Below are positions 12,301 through 21,100 of a stretch of 64,000 nt of DNA, piece after piece (positions within the stretch are counted from its first letter, which is position 1; each line of letters starts with the position of its first letter). The notes beneath the pieces were generated by a model. It did not search any database and was not told the origin of the DNA. It worked only from the letters and a program-made list of their open reading frames with translations. This stretch comes from Apostichopus japonicus (taxonomy: Eukaryota > Echinodermata > Holothuroidea > Aspidochirotida > Stichopodidae), in assembly GCF_037975245.1 (NCBI RefSeq), contig NC_092582.1, positions 1,200,001 to 1,264,000 on the forward strand. The letters are read 5' to 3'. Both the position numbers and the translations under genes were made by a program.

Positions 12301-14677
12301 AGACAATCCGAACAAAGAGGTTCAAGACAATCAGGCGAAAGATCTAGAGAAGAACAAACGTAACAAAAGGACTAGGAAAAGCAAGCAGGAAGCAAGAAAG
12401 AAGAGTTTGGTTACAACTATTCCAAGGACAAGGAGAAAAGCAGCTCCTAAGCCTGGAGCTTTGAGGATACCTTCATCAGATGAAAGTGATGATAGTGTAG
12501 GTAATATTGCCAAAAGATTCAAGTCATCTTCCAATAGTGGGACATCCACCCGTAGAGACAAGCAATCTGCATTTCCTCAGTTAAAGGGATTAACTGGAAT
12601 TCCCCCTACACATCCCTCTCTGGCAGGACTGCCACCAAGTACTAAGGTTTTAATCGGCCCTAACGGAGATATCGTGGGAATTTTACCAGCGCAAAATCAG
12701 TCCAATAATAACACAGTTATGCCAACTTTAAATCAGTTCACAAATGTCATGTTGCCTCAGACATCTCCACATATCCCTATACCAATCCAACTTCCTCAGT
12801 CTCAGGTCGGCTCTGTGATACCTACTTCAAATTTCATCCAGCCAACATTCATTCCTCAGGGCCTTACATCGTTACCAGTCAACCAACTGACTCTAAATTG
12901 CTCTTCAGCTACCCCTCTCTTATCACCACTAGTAACTCAACAAGCACCTTCTGCAACAACTACTACCATCTTGCCAAACAGTGTGACCATACAGGGAAGT
13001 GGGGTTACAAATATTGCATCCAATGAAATAGTGAACCAGCTGTACGCAAGTGGTGGAGCTAGCTCCAACCAAGGCATAATGAATCTTTTCCCACCACAGA
13101 CTTTTGTAGTCCTTCCTGGTAGCACAGGTACAAATTTTCTTGGCCAACAACTGGTCAATCCAACCATGAATAATTTGCAAGGCCTTACTACCACACTGGC
13201 TCCTAACTTGACTCTCCTATCTAATTCTACTGTACCACAACCTCTAGCTAACCCTTTGATGCCCAATTTGTTCCAGCACACTACTTTACCCATTGGACAA
13301 ACTGGTGGGATGATGGGATTACCTAATGTTACACCAGCTTCAACAACGCTGATGAATACAGTTATAATTCCCCCTAATCCTATCACTCAACAGCCCAAGA
13401 TAATGTCGGATCTAAGTCGGTCCCAGAGAGTGAATCAGTGCTTGGTCACTACTGGAATCACATTACCATTAACTACAAGTAAGCCAACTGTTGTTACCAG
13501 TTCTTTAACCCGCATGGCAGCAGATATCCAACAATCAACATGTACAAATACAGAAACTGCTGGAGATGCAACTCAACAATCAGAGAAGAAACTGTCAAAC
13601 AGTGCTATTCAAAATATTTCTTCACCGTTGCCAGTTAATGCTGTTACTCCCAACATTAGCCAAGGATTATTGACAAGTACCTCTCAAAATGACGATGAAA
13701 GGCCTCTTTATGAAGTACGGTCTGCCAGAAGTATGGAAGGTTCTCAAGTATTTGGAGTTTCAAACTCAGTCCCAACCACACAAGTTCATGAAGAACCCTT
13801 TGAATTCAGTCATCCTGCTGAAGATGACCCTGATGGCCTTCCAAGGAGAGATGGTAATGGTAAAAAACCAATGACAGTTAAAAATATGATTGAGAACAAA
13901 AAGGAAGAGAAGCTCAAGGCTTCTGGTAAACGTAGGAAGCATTGGAGACCGTTTCTCTCGGAACTGTTACAGGATGACCAACGTACCGTCGATCTTCAGA
14001 AGCTGGAGGAGTTTGCGGCAAATATCTTAGGAAGTAAAGACACCATTAGAGGAATGCCCCTTGTGCCTCCAAATTTGTCAAACTTATTTTCATTCAAACA
14101 TTTATTGATCAAGAAGACCAGCTTAGAGAAAACTACTACCAACTTTAGGATGACTTCAGACCAACTTGAAAATCTAATGGCTGATGTTAGCTTTAGTGAT
14201 CCAGCCTACTTTAACTACCTTACAACCGATACAGAAAATCAGGTCTCCGCCAATGATTTTCTTCTCAATATTCGTCAGCTGCCTGTTTACCGCTTGTTTC
14301 AGGAGAGATTTATTGCCTACTTCTTGTGGCCTGCCTTTCTTTCCATACTAAGTGCATATCCATCTGCGAAGCAATTTGACTATCAGCCGGTCAAGAAGGG
14401 TAAATGGGTAAATAACACAGTCAAACGAAAAAGAAGTAAAAAGGGTAATGGAGGGCCAAAGGTTGTTCGTAGTGTCTCCGGTGAAGATGTGAGTAGAGAT
14501 AGTATGGACAGACTTCAACCAGCTGGCCAGGCAAGTACCAGTGGTACCGGGAAAACAACAAAGAAAGTCCAGGTATCAGCAAAGGTTAAGAAATCTAAGG
14601 CTAGTGTGCTTGTCCAGCCATTACGTAGAGGAACACGCAAGACACCTCTTAGGAAATCTTTGCCATCAAAGGACTGA
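301..14677 (+). CDS. SNAPC4: SNAPC4-like snRNA-activating protein complex subunit 4 (3' part, nine exons)
   Basis: Known family role: SNAPC4 is the largest SNAPc subunit. It binds the proximal sequence element of snRNA promoters through Myb repeats and supports RNA polymerase II and III transcription in the nucleus. Seen here: exons 301-383, 1402-1508, 2174-2271, 3119-3213, 3789-3883, 7083-7295, 8631-8955, 9699-9775 and 10490-14677 have GT-AG borders and compatible phases, and join into one frame of about 1759 codons. The first five encode successive Myb repeats, with signatures such as NYTSEEDQKIVELIEK, WRWETKLNPNLRFGKW, VPGRSAAQCRNR, GRFSAAEDLILLEAV and GRWSKIASTLKG. Their order and spacing follow vertebrate SNAPC4 as I recall it. 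The 5' exons are outside the window. The long tail is low-complexity with a more ordered C-terminal block. Another multi-Myb protein is possible but less likely. The gene contains two splice-junction minisatellites. Confidence 0.85.
384..1302 (+). repeat. 36-bp minisatellite made of a splice-donor junction
   Basis: About 26 tandem copies, counting the exon itself as copy 1. Period is 36 bp, with a few 34-35-bp copies (around 786 and 966). Each unit contains TTCCATGGGCTAAAGGTTAG, which is the 3' end of the preceding SNAPC4 exon followed by its GTTAGT donor. Copies are near identical. One copy (around 491) carries GTAAGT instead. The 12-codon period keeps a non-exonic frame open (333-812). That frame is a by-product of the repeat. 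Confidence 0.95.
1402..1508 (+). CDS. SNAPC4: SNAPC4 exon: Myb repeat junction
   Basis: The acceptor is TTCCTTTGCAG before 1402; the donor is GAG|GTAAGG after 1508. With the preceding G it reads VCYYLQDRKPNQIAWRW, then ETKLNPNLRFGKWQPSEDE. This completes one Myb repeat and starts the next. The conserved tryptophans are visible. Confidence 0.85.
2174..2271 (+). CDS. SNAPC4: SNAPC4 exon: Myb repeat
   Basis: The acceptor is CTTACAG before 2174; the donor is ACAG|GTAAGA after 2271. It reads LLTKLVEKQKDDLIWVRIG, then MKVPGRSAAQCRNR. The GRSxxQCRxR sequence is the third-helix signature of Myb repeats. The intron upstream (1509-2173) is AT-rich with nothing else recognised. Confidence 0.85.
2693..3118 (+). 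repeat. 15-19-bp minisatellite made of a splice-acceptor junction
   Basis: About 22 copies of a short unit whose core is TTTATCAGATGGTTG. The array runs straight into the authentic junction TTATCAG|ATGGTTGAAC at 3118/3119. The core is therefore the end of the intron plus the first seven bases of the next SNAPC4 exon. Spacing alternates mainly between 15, 18 and 19 bp. All three forward frames stay open across most of the array, because the unit lacks stop codons. Confidence 0.93.
3119..3213 (+). CDS. SNAPC4: SNAPC4 exon: Myb repeat
   Basis: With the AG carried from the previous exon it starts RWLNSLDPALRRGRFSAAED, then LILLEAVKKCGTG. The donor is ACAG|GTCAGT. The acceptor is the last of the tandem CAG|ATGGTTG copies. 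It was chosen because it gives the SNAPC4-like linker without repeat-coded residues. Confidence 0.82.
3214..3788 (+). other. SNAPC4 intron with poly-G tract
   Basis: Intron between two Myb exons. It carries a run of about 16 G near 3523-3539 and pyrimidine-rich sequence around 3630-3670. No further exon was seen. Confidence 0.7.
3789..3883 (+). CDS. SNAPC4: SNAPC4 exon: last Myb repeat
   Basis: The acceptor is CTGTTTTAG before 3789; the donor is TTG|GTGAGT after 3883. It reads GRWSKIASTLKGHPDLAPGR, then SASMFMWRFKYL. This corresponds to the last Myb helix set of SNAPC4. Confidence 0.85.
4730..5145. repeat. ~110-bp tandem repeat inside the mobile element
   Basis: Three diverged units share blocks such as CGACCACATGGTTGCC, ATCTAGCCTAT and TATAAGGTATC. 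Related fragments occur at 6540-6610 and at 31120-31390 in EVI5 intron 1, so the unit is shared by different elements. Confidence 0.75.
6263..6487. mobile_element. 225-bp MITE nested in the GCGTCC element
   Basis: It begins CAGGACGAACGTGGGT and ends with the exact reverse complement ACCCACGTTCGTCCTG. The related copy near 26300 lacks this segment, which acts as an empty site. No clear target duplication was seen, as the left flank is a T run. Confidence 0.65.
7083..7295 (+). CDS. SNAPC4: SNAPC4 exon after the Myb repeats
   Basis: The acceptor is GTGTTTCAG before 7083; the donor is AAAG|GTTAGT after 7295. It encodes 71 codons from VMHFLDDERRNFNKKMQ. The segment is lysine- and glutamate-rich and likely helical (VKKKQAVEEEMTSV), then reads YLSEIEVSSFLELMITEARRK. 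Confidence 0.8.
7296..8630 (+). other. SNAPC4 intron
   Basis: AT-rich intron. No repeat array, transposon end or additional exon was recognised. Confidence 0.6.
8631..8955 (+). CDS. SNAPC4: SNAPC4 exon, linker region
   Basis: The acceptor is TTGATAG before 8631; the donor is GAGAA|GTAAGC after 8955. It encodes VEELGESSDKANMSEL through KLFLERGARPIFKLR. The frame is kept on both sides. No named domain was recognised, and function is inferred only from its place in the gene. Confidence 0.78.
9699..9775 (+). CDS. SNAPC4: SNAPC4 short exon
   Basis: The acceptor is TTGTTTCAG before 9699; the donor is ATGGTG|GTGAGT after 9775. With the carried A it reads RCLIIHTEFNKKKSLSWSTA, then LSLLMV. Phases fit both neighbours. 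Confidence 0.75.
10490..14677 (+). CDS. SNAPC4: SNAPC4 terminal coding exon (1395 codons)
   Basis: The acceptor is TTTTGACAG before 10490. Reading starts VTKVDFLACEGIIYRNNK and stops at TGA 14675-14677. The exon is mostly low complexity. An acidic S/T-, E- and D-rich first half is followed by a basic stretch (KRTRKSKQEARKK, about 12355-12450). A hydrophobic Q-, N-, P- and T-rich middle (about 12600-13500) resembles activator-type disorder. A better-ordered block (KHWRPFLSELLQDDQRTVDL, about 13935-14390) contains likely helices. A basic tail (KKVQVSAKVKKSKASV, RRGTRKTPLRK) ends it. In vertebrates the SNAPC4 C-terminus binds SNAPC2; the ordered block could play that role, but this is inference. 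Confidence 0.82.
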   Translation, partial: VTKVDFLACEGIIYRNNKHLGVTFPTSKSHRPGKYPKRAGTSSREQKAKLKKQPSQLILNSPNNPGVGEIVSGDVIGQLPAGNKTSERHITNRPQQQQGPPTNSETNQSTDSLLVVKTNDGRILLVSSSDPQPQNASESIRSQERQQETNMSQADGVINLSSVVKQPSANPCQITTSPSSTVSNTSSSKIGSGMIFQSKFKPYSSRRKNMSPRKKAARVHPKGHAASASLDCSNNPPFASNVSERTANSFSHFQPESESHKTVIVAQVCSDDINEGRQTRQNDCVHGTYTQVGSNVPQPNAEDGIKTSTTTQRQAGENEKDDDLDILANVCLGREYEGQAVQEGAVPPDLEEREIGKQTGGNEEGESVGSTRQIANHKEQQNQPLNNDTITSGEKTAHVLPPVQRNGGNETATCFDVVHIGTDDEDNRKELSQEKGQRSELSEVAAEEVMEVPLVAKDMTIGRVIHSATKNEGESGPTSQGNQGGLLPLPENNKGINKKCSDGIHCGTDDEEERESLPAKVVSICNKDNDVKSMSSGLEKETNLTDRGKEDDEGGVKEVTAQEREAGASSGNCSVKDTDACHDVRNNSSDERQAQSSAGPKGVQDNPNKEVQDNQAKDLEKNKRNKRTRKSKQEARKKSLVTTIPRTRRKAAPKPGALRIPSSDESDDSVGNIAKRFKSSSNSGTSTRRDKQSAFPQLKGLTGIPPTHPSLAGLPPSTKVLIGPNGDIVGILPAQNQSNNNTVMPTLNQFTNVMLPQTSPHIPIPIQLPQSQVGSVIPTSNFIQPTFIPQGLTSLPVNQLTLNCSSATPLLSPLVTQQAPSATTTTILPNSVTIQGSGVTNIASNEIVNQLYASGGASSNQGIMNLFPPQTFVVLPGSTGTNFLGQQLVNPTMNNLQGLTTTLAPNLTLLSNSTVPQPLANPLMPNLFQHTTLPIGQTGGMMGLPNVTPASTTLMNTVIIPPNPITQQPKIMSDLSRSQRVNQCLVTTGITLPLTTSKPTVVTSSLTRMAADIQQSTCTNTETAGDATQQSEKKLSNSAIQNISSPLPVNAVTPNISQGLLTSTSQNDDERPLYEVRSARSMEGSQVFGVSNSVPTTQVHEEPFEFSHPAEDDPDGLPRRDGNGKKPMTVKNMIENKKEEKLKASGKRRKHWRPFLSELLQDDQRTVDLQKLEEFAANILGSKDTIRGMPLVPPNLSNLFSFKHLLIKKTSLEKTTTNFRMTSDQLENLMADVSFSDPAYFNYLTTDTENQVSANDFLLNIRQLPVYRLFQERFIAYFLWPAFLSILSAYPSAKQFDYQPVKKGKWVNNTVKRKRSKKGNGGPKVVRSVSGEDVSRDSMDRLQPAGQASTSGTGKTTKKVQVSAKVKKSKASVLVQPLRRGTRKTPLRKSLPSKD

Positions 14678-16380
14678 GATCCGATAAGAGGGAAGATGTT
14701 GCAAACTTCACTTTCTCACCAGAATGTAGTACCTGTAATTTCTAAATAGTGGAAGAAACTAGCTAAAGTGCTTAAATATACATCACCATCTTATGTGAGA
14801 TCTAAGCAGCCTTTTGCATGAAGCACAACGGTAACATACTTACGTCATGAAACTCTTGTATCTTTGCAACTGTGTTATGGTTATTAAAACTGGATGCATT
14901 TAGGTGCTTTGGTTTCTTGTTTACTCACACTTTTAAAAAATCTGTTACTAAGTATAGCAATGGTATGAAACAATAGAACTTTAAGAAATATCAGTGTTGG
15001 AAAGGAACTTTATCGTGACAGAGTATTGCCTGATTGTAGAATTTATCTCAATTGACCATCTAAGCGAAGTTTTCCATAACATGGCGGTACCCTTGGGTGT
15101 CTTACAGTGACCAATGATAGGTAAATAACTGCCAAAAAGTAGCAGATACTTTCCAATAGAAGTTCTTTAATCCTTTCACAGCATAAAAGGTTATTTAATT
15201 TGACCATTTAATCTTTTTATTTATACTATCCAAGTGAAATATCAGCTATCAAGTAATAGCTGTAGTTAATAAGGAATTTCGTTGGTAAAACTACTTTAAT
15301 TTTGATCAAAGCATTCATTTTTTCTGTCAATCAATATTATCACAGTAAACTATATACCCCAACAACATAAAATGTACACCATGGGTGTTATTAGTCACAC
15401 GATGCTACTGTTCTGTATTCCTAAAACAAAAACCTATTAATGCTGAAAGCTTTTCTGTTTCACATCTACTTTCTTTACAATTATTATTAGTTCATATTTA
15501 TGCAAGCACAGCTTCTATCAGCACAATTGGAGTAACATAGTTTATCTCTATTCTTCATAGCTTAGAGTATTTGTATAATTTCACATTTTCTTGTTACTTT
15601 CAAGTAGGACACCATGTCCATATGGCATTATTAATAACTCATGCATATTGAAGGAAAGTTATGTGAATAGTATTTACAAGCTACTACATGCCTTTGTCAC
15701 AGGGTTTTAACACTGACTTTTCACTAAGTTTCACTACTGCTACATTTCGGTGGCTTCCAACACTTACAAATTAACAGTACTATTTTTGTGTCATTATATA
15801 TTTGTTTAAATTACATATCTTTAGTATCGTTTGCTATCCTTCGGAATGGTACACTGGTGATAAAACCTGGCTGCAGCTGCTAATTACACACTATTTCACA
15901 GTGCCCTCATTGCTAGAAGAGGCAGGTATGCTTTTAAACAGTGATACCTCGCTACTAGATGCTAATATGTCATTGTACTACATGGATAACATAGGATGTT
16001 GCATTACTACCGATTTGTAACACTTTCCCTTTTGTTGCTTCAAACCTCACAACTCATGCAAATATACTATATGGCAACATAGTTCATAAAATCCAACCAC
16101 ACATTGCTACTGAATTAGGCAGCCATATAAAGTACTGTACCTTCCTGGAAGTACCTTGCAATTTACCTGCATGTATTACTAGATATCACTCGGTGACCTC
16201 AGTAACACAGCTTAACATGTTAAAACACTGGTAGCTGAACCGGTAGTATAGCTGGAAGTACCTTGCAACTTACCTGTATTTAAAACTAGTTATCACTAGG
16301 TGACCTTGGTAACACATCTTAACATGTTTAAACACGTGTTATATAGTAGTATATGATTATGATTTGTCAAAATAAATCGT
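14678..16380 (+). other. Probable SNAPC4 3' UTR and downstream sequence
   Basis: No coding sequence was seen. Candidate polyadenylation signals are ATTAAA at 14883, followed by a GT-rich stretch, and AATAAA at 16371, followed by TTTTTTGTTGTCGCTG. Which one is used cannot be told from sequence. A ~107-bp tandem duplication occupies about 16147-16345. Confidence 0.5.
16147..16345. repeat. ~107-bp tandem duplication
   Basis: Two diverged copies each start GGAAGTACCTTGCAA, at 16147 and 16254. They share blocks around GGTGACC and CTTAACATGTT. Confidence 0.8.
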
Positions 16381-16435
16381 TTTTTGTTGTCGCTGGAATT
16401 AACCCTACAGTGCCTCCTTTCATCATATTTATAGA

Positions 16436-16500
16436 TGGTGTTATTTATAGCATATGATGTAATCACAAGTGTTATTTATAGCATATGATGTAATCACAAA
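16436..16500. repeat. Short direct duplication
   Basis: A unit of about 31 bp containing TTATTTATAGCATATGATGT occurs twice in tandem, almost perfectly. Confidence 0.85.
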
Positions 16501-17760
16501 TTTTGTGTTTGTTAGGGAATGGTCTAGCTGTTTATTCCAGAGAGGATGGAAGGGGAGAAGATGATCATGGCTGTGTTTATATATAATCCAATTAGTGATC
16601 AATGGTGATGAACATCTCCCAGGAATATTTTGTCAGTAATAATTTGTTTTGTTTTTTTTTTAGAGTAAAGAGAGGATGCGACAACAGATCCTCATAAAGT
16701 AGAAACACTTTTCATTATCTTGAGCATTATTCTTATAAGGTAACTTATAAAGATGATATGAGAGGCTGATATGGGAGGCCTGAAAGAATACAGAGTTCTT
16801 TAAGTGGTAAGATTATATGCAGAGTTTGTAAACAAACATATTATGAGTGCACATAACTCCTGGTTCTATGGTTTGTTTTGTTCTTGAGACAAATACAGAA
16901 ATTAATTCCATATATTTGCAAGAGTATGGTTATGCATAATATTATGTATGAACAGCAACTTGATTTAACCTTGGAAGTACATGATATTTCAAGTATCTTG
17001 CAATGAATATAAAATGAATACAGTTTGATACTCATTAAAGGAGCAAGCTAAGAAACATAGAGTGAGGAGCAATGTCTTTCATATTCCTTGGTTTGTATAC
17101 ATTAGTTCTGAACATTGGACTTTGGTTTATCATTAACAATCTCTGTGACCAGAGTTTGGTGATAGGAGCCCATCTCAGGGACCGTTTGATTTTCCTTATT
17201 TCGAAAATGGTCATTAAATGTGCTGGAGAGAAAATGAAGGATTAAATGTGCTGGAGAGAAAACAAAGGATTGAAAAGAGTTGACTGTTTCATTTTTGTTG
17301 TTGATAGTTATACCAAGCTCACCAGTTTTACATACAGTGTAATACGTTTAAGAAAGTTTGATAATATGAGCATTCCTGGCCAGAAAAAAACGGGATTAAC
17401 TGTCGTAGGCATTTTGAAACAAATGCTTCTTCCCTGAACTGAGAACTAACTCTCCCAATCCCTAGTCCACAAAGCATATTTACTAAAACCAAATTCAAAG
17501 TTAGATCCCCCGCCCCCTTCACTTCAGTTCCTTCCGATAGTTTCACCTGTAACGGTTTGTGTGTATCTCGCTCTTCAACTATTTCGGATTCTCATGGATG
17601 GAAGTAAACTAGGTGTAGATCATCTGTATGGAGTCCAGGAACATGTGATTCGTAACTACTTCTCTGGTGTGATCTATGGTATACACTTAAATACTAGCCA
17701 CAGAAGTGTCACTCTCCTTCCCAGCTCCTCATCCCTCTCCCTGCCTATGCATGGAAGTTG
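16501..17760. other. Intergenic, little recognised
   Basis: No gene was recognised. It contains a ~30-bp duplication around 17215-17272 (AATGTGCTGGAGAGAAAA twice). Confidence 0.5.
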
Positions 17761-17849
17761 ATCCAATAACCAAGGTAAAGCGCCCTCCCAGGCATGGTTG
17801 GCTAACGTATAAAAACAGAAACTTATAAAACAGAGGGCGCTATTTAAGG

Positions 17850-17925
17850 TCGCCCTTCAGAGCAGTATATACGGCTCTGTCGCCCTTCAGTGCCGCTATA
17901 TACGGCTCTGTCGCCCTTCAACGCG
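17850..17925. repeat. 36-bp tandem repeat
   Basis: GTCGCCCTTCA followed by a TATATACGGCTCT block occurs twice, with a third partial start. Confidence 0.75.
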
Positions 17926-18775
17926 ACATAGTGACTTTACTTCATCTCACTGTCAACCTAAAAGCAGTCTACCCCTTCCCTCCCTTCAAACAGGGACTCT
18001 ATCCTTAATAAAAGTATTCCAACGGCACAACTGTGGCTGAAATAATCCTTATGTCAGATGCTTTAGTGTAGTGCAGTATAGCCTAGTATATGTAGCTCCA
18101 TTGTAATTGTAATTTTCTTGTACGCTGCGTGCCAACTGATGGTGGCGCTCCGCTTAGATAGTAATTCGCGACACCGGGTTAGAAAATCCTGGATACTGGA
18201 TTTCTGGTTTTAATACCCACCAGATCACCGGAAATGGCACTTCTCGGGCTTGAAAATGAACAACCAGATGTACATTTTTGTCTAAAAACTAAGTAGTTCC
18301 CAATAGTTTTTCTTTTCCATCCATAACCTTTTGGAAGATTGTCACCAGTCACACATCATGTTCGACCTCATTGCATGTCCTGTGGATCATTCATTGCTTT
18401 TGTAGGTGATACTACGTCACGGCCCACAATATCCGAAAGCCCCACTTTTCAAGGTTTTAAGCCCATTATTTGTTCAGAATTTGAAAATTCACATTTCTCG
18501 TGAATAAAATCACTTCAAAACAGACCCATAATGTTGCACATAATTCAATCTATGGACAACCAATATAGAAAAACCTCCTTCAACCCCTAACAGACAGGTC
18601 AAAATTGCACTAGTAGAAGGAAGTATGATGAAGAAAGTTGGTCAGGAAATTTTCGAAAATTCAGACACAGTTAATTTATTGGTGTACAAATATTAAAACC
18701 TCTTCGTTGAAGGAAATGAAAAATTCCATATATTTCCGATATCAGATATTTCGAAACCGAACCCTACACACATAG

Positions 18776-19258
18776 GCGTAGGAGGCGGGGCGGGGGCTGC
18801 ACCCCCCTCCCCCAACCATTTTTTCCCCCTGAAAATTCGGGCAATATGCTGAGAAATTTTTCGGGCACCTACTGAAAGAAAAATAAATAGCAATGATGTA
18901 ACTTAAGGAAGTGAACAGTTTAATAATTATCTCCTTGGTAGGCCTTATTAAAATAAGTTCTAAGCTTGGCCGACTAATTCGTCATTACTACTGTAAAAGA
19001 GAGTTTTGACATAATTGGACCTGTATGCTTTATCTCCATCTACATAAGACATTTAGTTGTTTACATTAGCATCCCGCGGTACTTTCACGGACCGAATGGT
19101 ACACGATGCCATGCGATGTAATGACCGATGCTTGCTTATATATGATATTGACATTGACATGTTGGACGCGCACGGGGCGCGCGAAAAATTTGGTTATAGT
19201 TTTCGGGCAAGTCGTTACACCCCCCCCCCCAAATCCAATTGTGCTCCTATGCCTTTGA
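18776..19258. mobile_element. ~480-bp insertion in the older element
   Basis: Both sides carry CTACACACATAG (18764-18775 and 19259-19270). The empty site in the other copy, near 21599, has one ACTACACACAT. The ends show an imperfect inverted repeat: GCGTAGGAG at the left and CTCCTATGC at the right. The target duplication is about 10-12 bp, so the superfamily is not assigned. Confidence 0.7.
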
Positions 19259-19276
19259 CTACACACATAGACAGTT

Positions 19277-20234
19277 CAGCGGTGTAACGCCTATGGGCTC
19301 GGACGGTGCAAACACAGGGGCCCCCGACCAAAGAGGGCCCCGACCAAAGGGGGCCCCGCTGCACTGATGTACAGAACTTAGAAGAGGGGTACCCTCTTCT
19401 TCTTTTTTGAAACGGCACGTTTTCGTCGGAAAAGAAACTATGGACGAGACAATGGACATATTTTTCTGTGCGTGGATACGTTCGTCATACATCATATGCC
19501 CCTGCAACTGCAAATCTCGTATCCTTCTTTCCGCATGACTGACTCAAGAGCCTGAGGTACACACTGGAACTTGATAGGCTACGCTGGTACATATTGTAGC
19601 GAAATAGCGCCTCTAATTTCAATGAATTCGCTCTCGGTCAGGGTTGCCAAATGACATTAATTGGCCGATAACTGCCCAAATGACACAAATTTGGCATATT
19701 TTGAACCCCTTTGGCTGATGCTTTCCTCAGCTATCGGCCAAATCGCCGATGCCTCAGTAAATTCAAGCTCTAGCCTTTCCAAGTTCTCGGGAACTTGGAT
19801 ACCATTTTTCCACAGGAGTTACGCCACGAGTGGTAATATGCATGTTTATGTTAATTGGACATTGGTCATTTGGTCTTATTTTCCTTTCAATCTCTTCATG
19901 TATTCTAGCTTTGCAACACATTTTTCATGTTCCCAGTATGACAGACAAGGCGGACCAAAAATGTGTCTATGAACGCAGATTTTCCCCAAAATCTCAGTCG
20001 ATAAAATAACCACGAAATGTTCCATATACGGCTTAGCTTGCACCAGAGAGCTTGCAGAAGCCCAGAGCTTCCAGTGCCCTAAGGCGGGCCCTGGACCCAC
20101 GCCTTTGGGACTTCGCGCTCCTCGCTCCGCGCTCGTGATATGCGCTGGGCGCACATCGGTTGATTCTCCGCAGCAACCAGGGGGCTCTTCCTTCCCTGGA
20201 CCCAGGGGCCCCCAGACTCATCGTTACGCCGCTG
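19277..20234. mobile_element. hAT-like non-autonomous transposon, 958 bp
   Basis: It starts CAGCGGTGTAACG and ends CGTTACGCCGCTG, near-perfect terminal inverted repeats. It is flanked by a perfect 8-bp duplication AGACAGTT (19269-19276 and 20235-20242). An 8-bp duplication with CA-starting ends fits hAT. GC-rich interior; no transposase frame was recognised. Confidence 0.88.
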
Positions 20235-20373
20235 AGACAGTTTTGAGGCTGTTCATCCTGGAACATGCATTTTCATGCTCACTGATATGATGTGATATCT
20301 GCCCTTTGCTTTACAAATTCGAACAGGCGTGTAGCGAGTAATTTGCCAAGGGAGGGGCGAAGCCTGTAGGCAA

Positions 20374-20470
20374 ACTATCTAAGCGTAGCGCCACCATGGG
20401 TTGGCGCGAAGCGTACAAGAAAATTTTGGCTGAAAATGCCTCCCAGATCGCTGGAAATGACACTTCCCAT
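20374..20470 (+). repeat. Dispersed 'TATCTAAGCGGAGCGCC' repeat head
   Basis: This block is found at 20374, 20892, 21052 and 21675 on the + strand and inverted at 18119-18163. The pattern is ACTATCTAAGCGxAGCGCCA, then TTGGCGCGxAGCGTACAAG. Five copies lie within 3.6 kb. Their relation to the individual elements is unclear. Confidence 0.75.
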
Positions 20471-21100
20471 GCTTTGTAAGTTGCATCTAATCATTGTCTA
20501 TTTTGAAATTACTAGCGATATCATAAAGAAAATTTGTTCAGGAGGGGGGTGGGGGCGTTATGTTTCCCGACGACTCGGTTGAGTTCAAGACCAGCCACAG
20601 TTGGTTCCATAGCACAATTGTACAATTGTGGCGTCCATACACACACACGCGTTATGATAGACCATCTATAGTATATATAGATACATTAGTGAGAGAGGAA
20701 AAATGGAACGTCAAAAATGGAGTTGTCGGTGTAAGGGGTGGGGTGAGGCGCACGTCCCCTCCGTAATCCTCGATCTGTCACTGGCTACCCTGTGTATATA
20801 ATAGCTATCAGCAGTGGCGGAGATTTCTTGTCAGAAGTGGGGGGGGGGGGTGCAGGCCATTGATGAAATAAAAAGTCATAACTGATGGCTCACTATCTAA
20901 TTGGAGCGCCACCATAAGTTGGCGAGAAGTGCACAAGAATTTTTTGGCAAATATTGCCTCCCAGATTGCAGTAAATGGCACTGCCCAGGACTTGAAAAGC
21001 TGTATTTAACCAGGGGCGTATGCAAGATTGTCTAACCCGGGGGGTGCGTATTACTATCTAAGCGGAGCGCCACCATTGGTTGGCGCGCAGCGTACAAGCA

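Larger units (their letters stand above)
18199..20310. mobile_element. Older repeat element, copy 1, interrupted by two insertions
   Basis: Segment 18199-18775, then 19259-19276, then 20235-20310 aligns in order with 21101-21621 plus 22185-22270. Shared landmarks include ATCACCGG, GATTGTCACCAGTCACACAT, ATTTTCGAAAATTCAGAC, ACACACAT and GATATGATGTGATATCTG. The two copies serve as empty sites for each other's insertions. No transposase frame was found. Confidence 0.75.

Noticed and set aside
17561-20766. Small frames in the intergenic island considered as genes
   Set aside because: They overlap delimited non-autonomous transposons and show no conserved domain.
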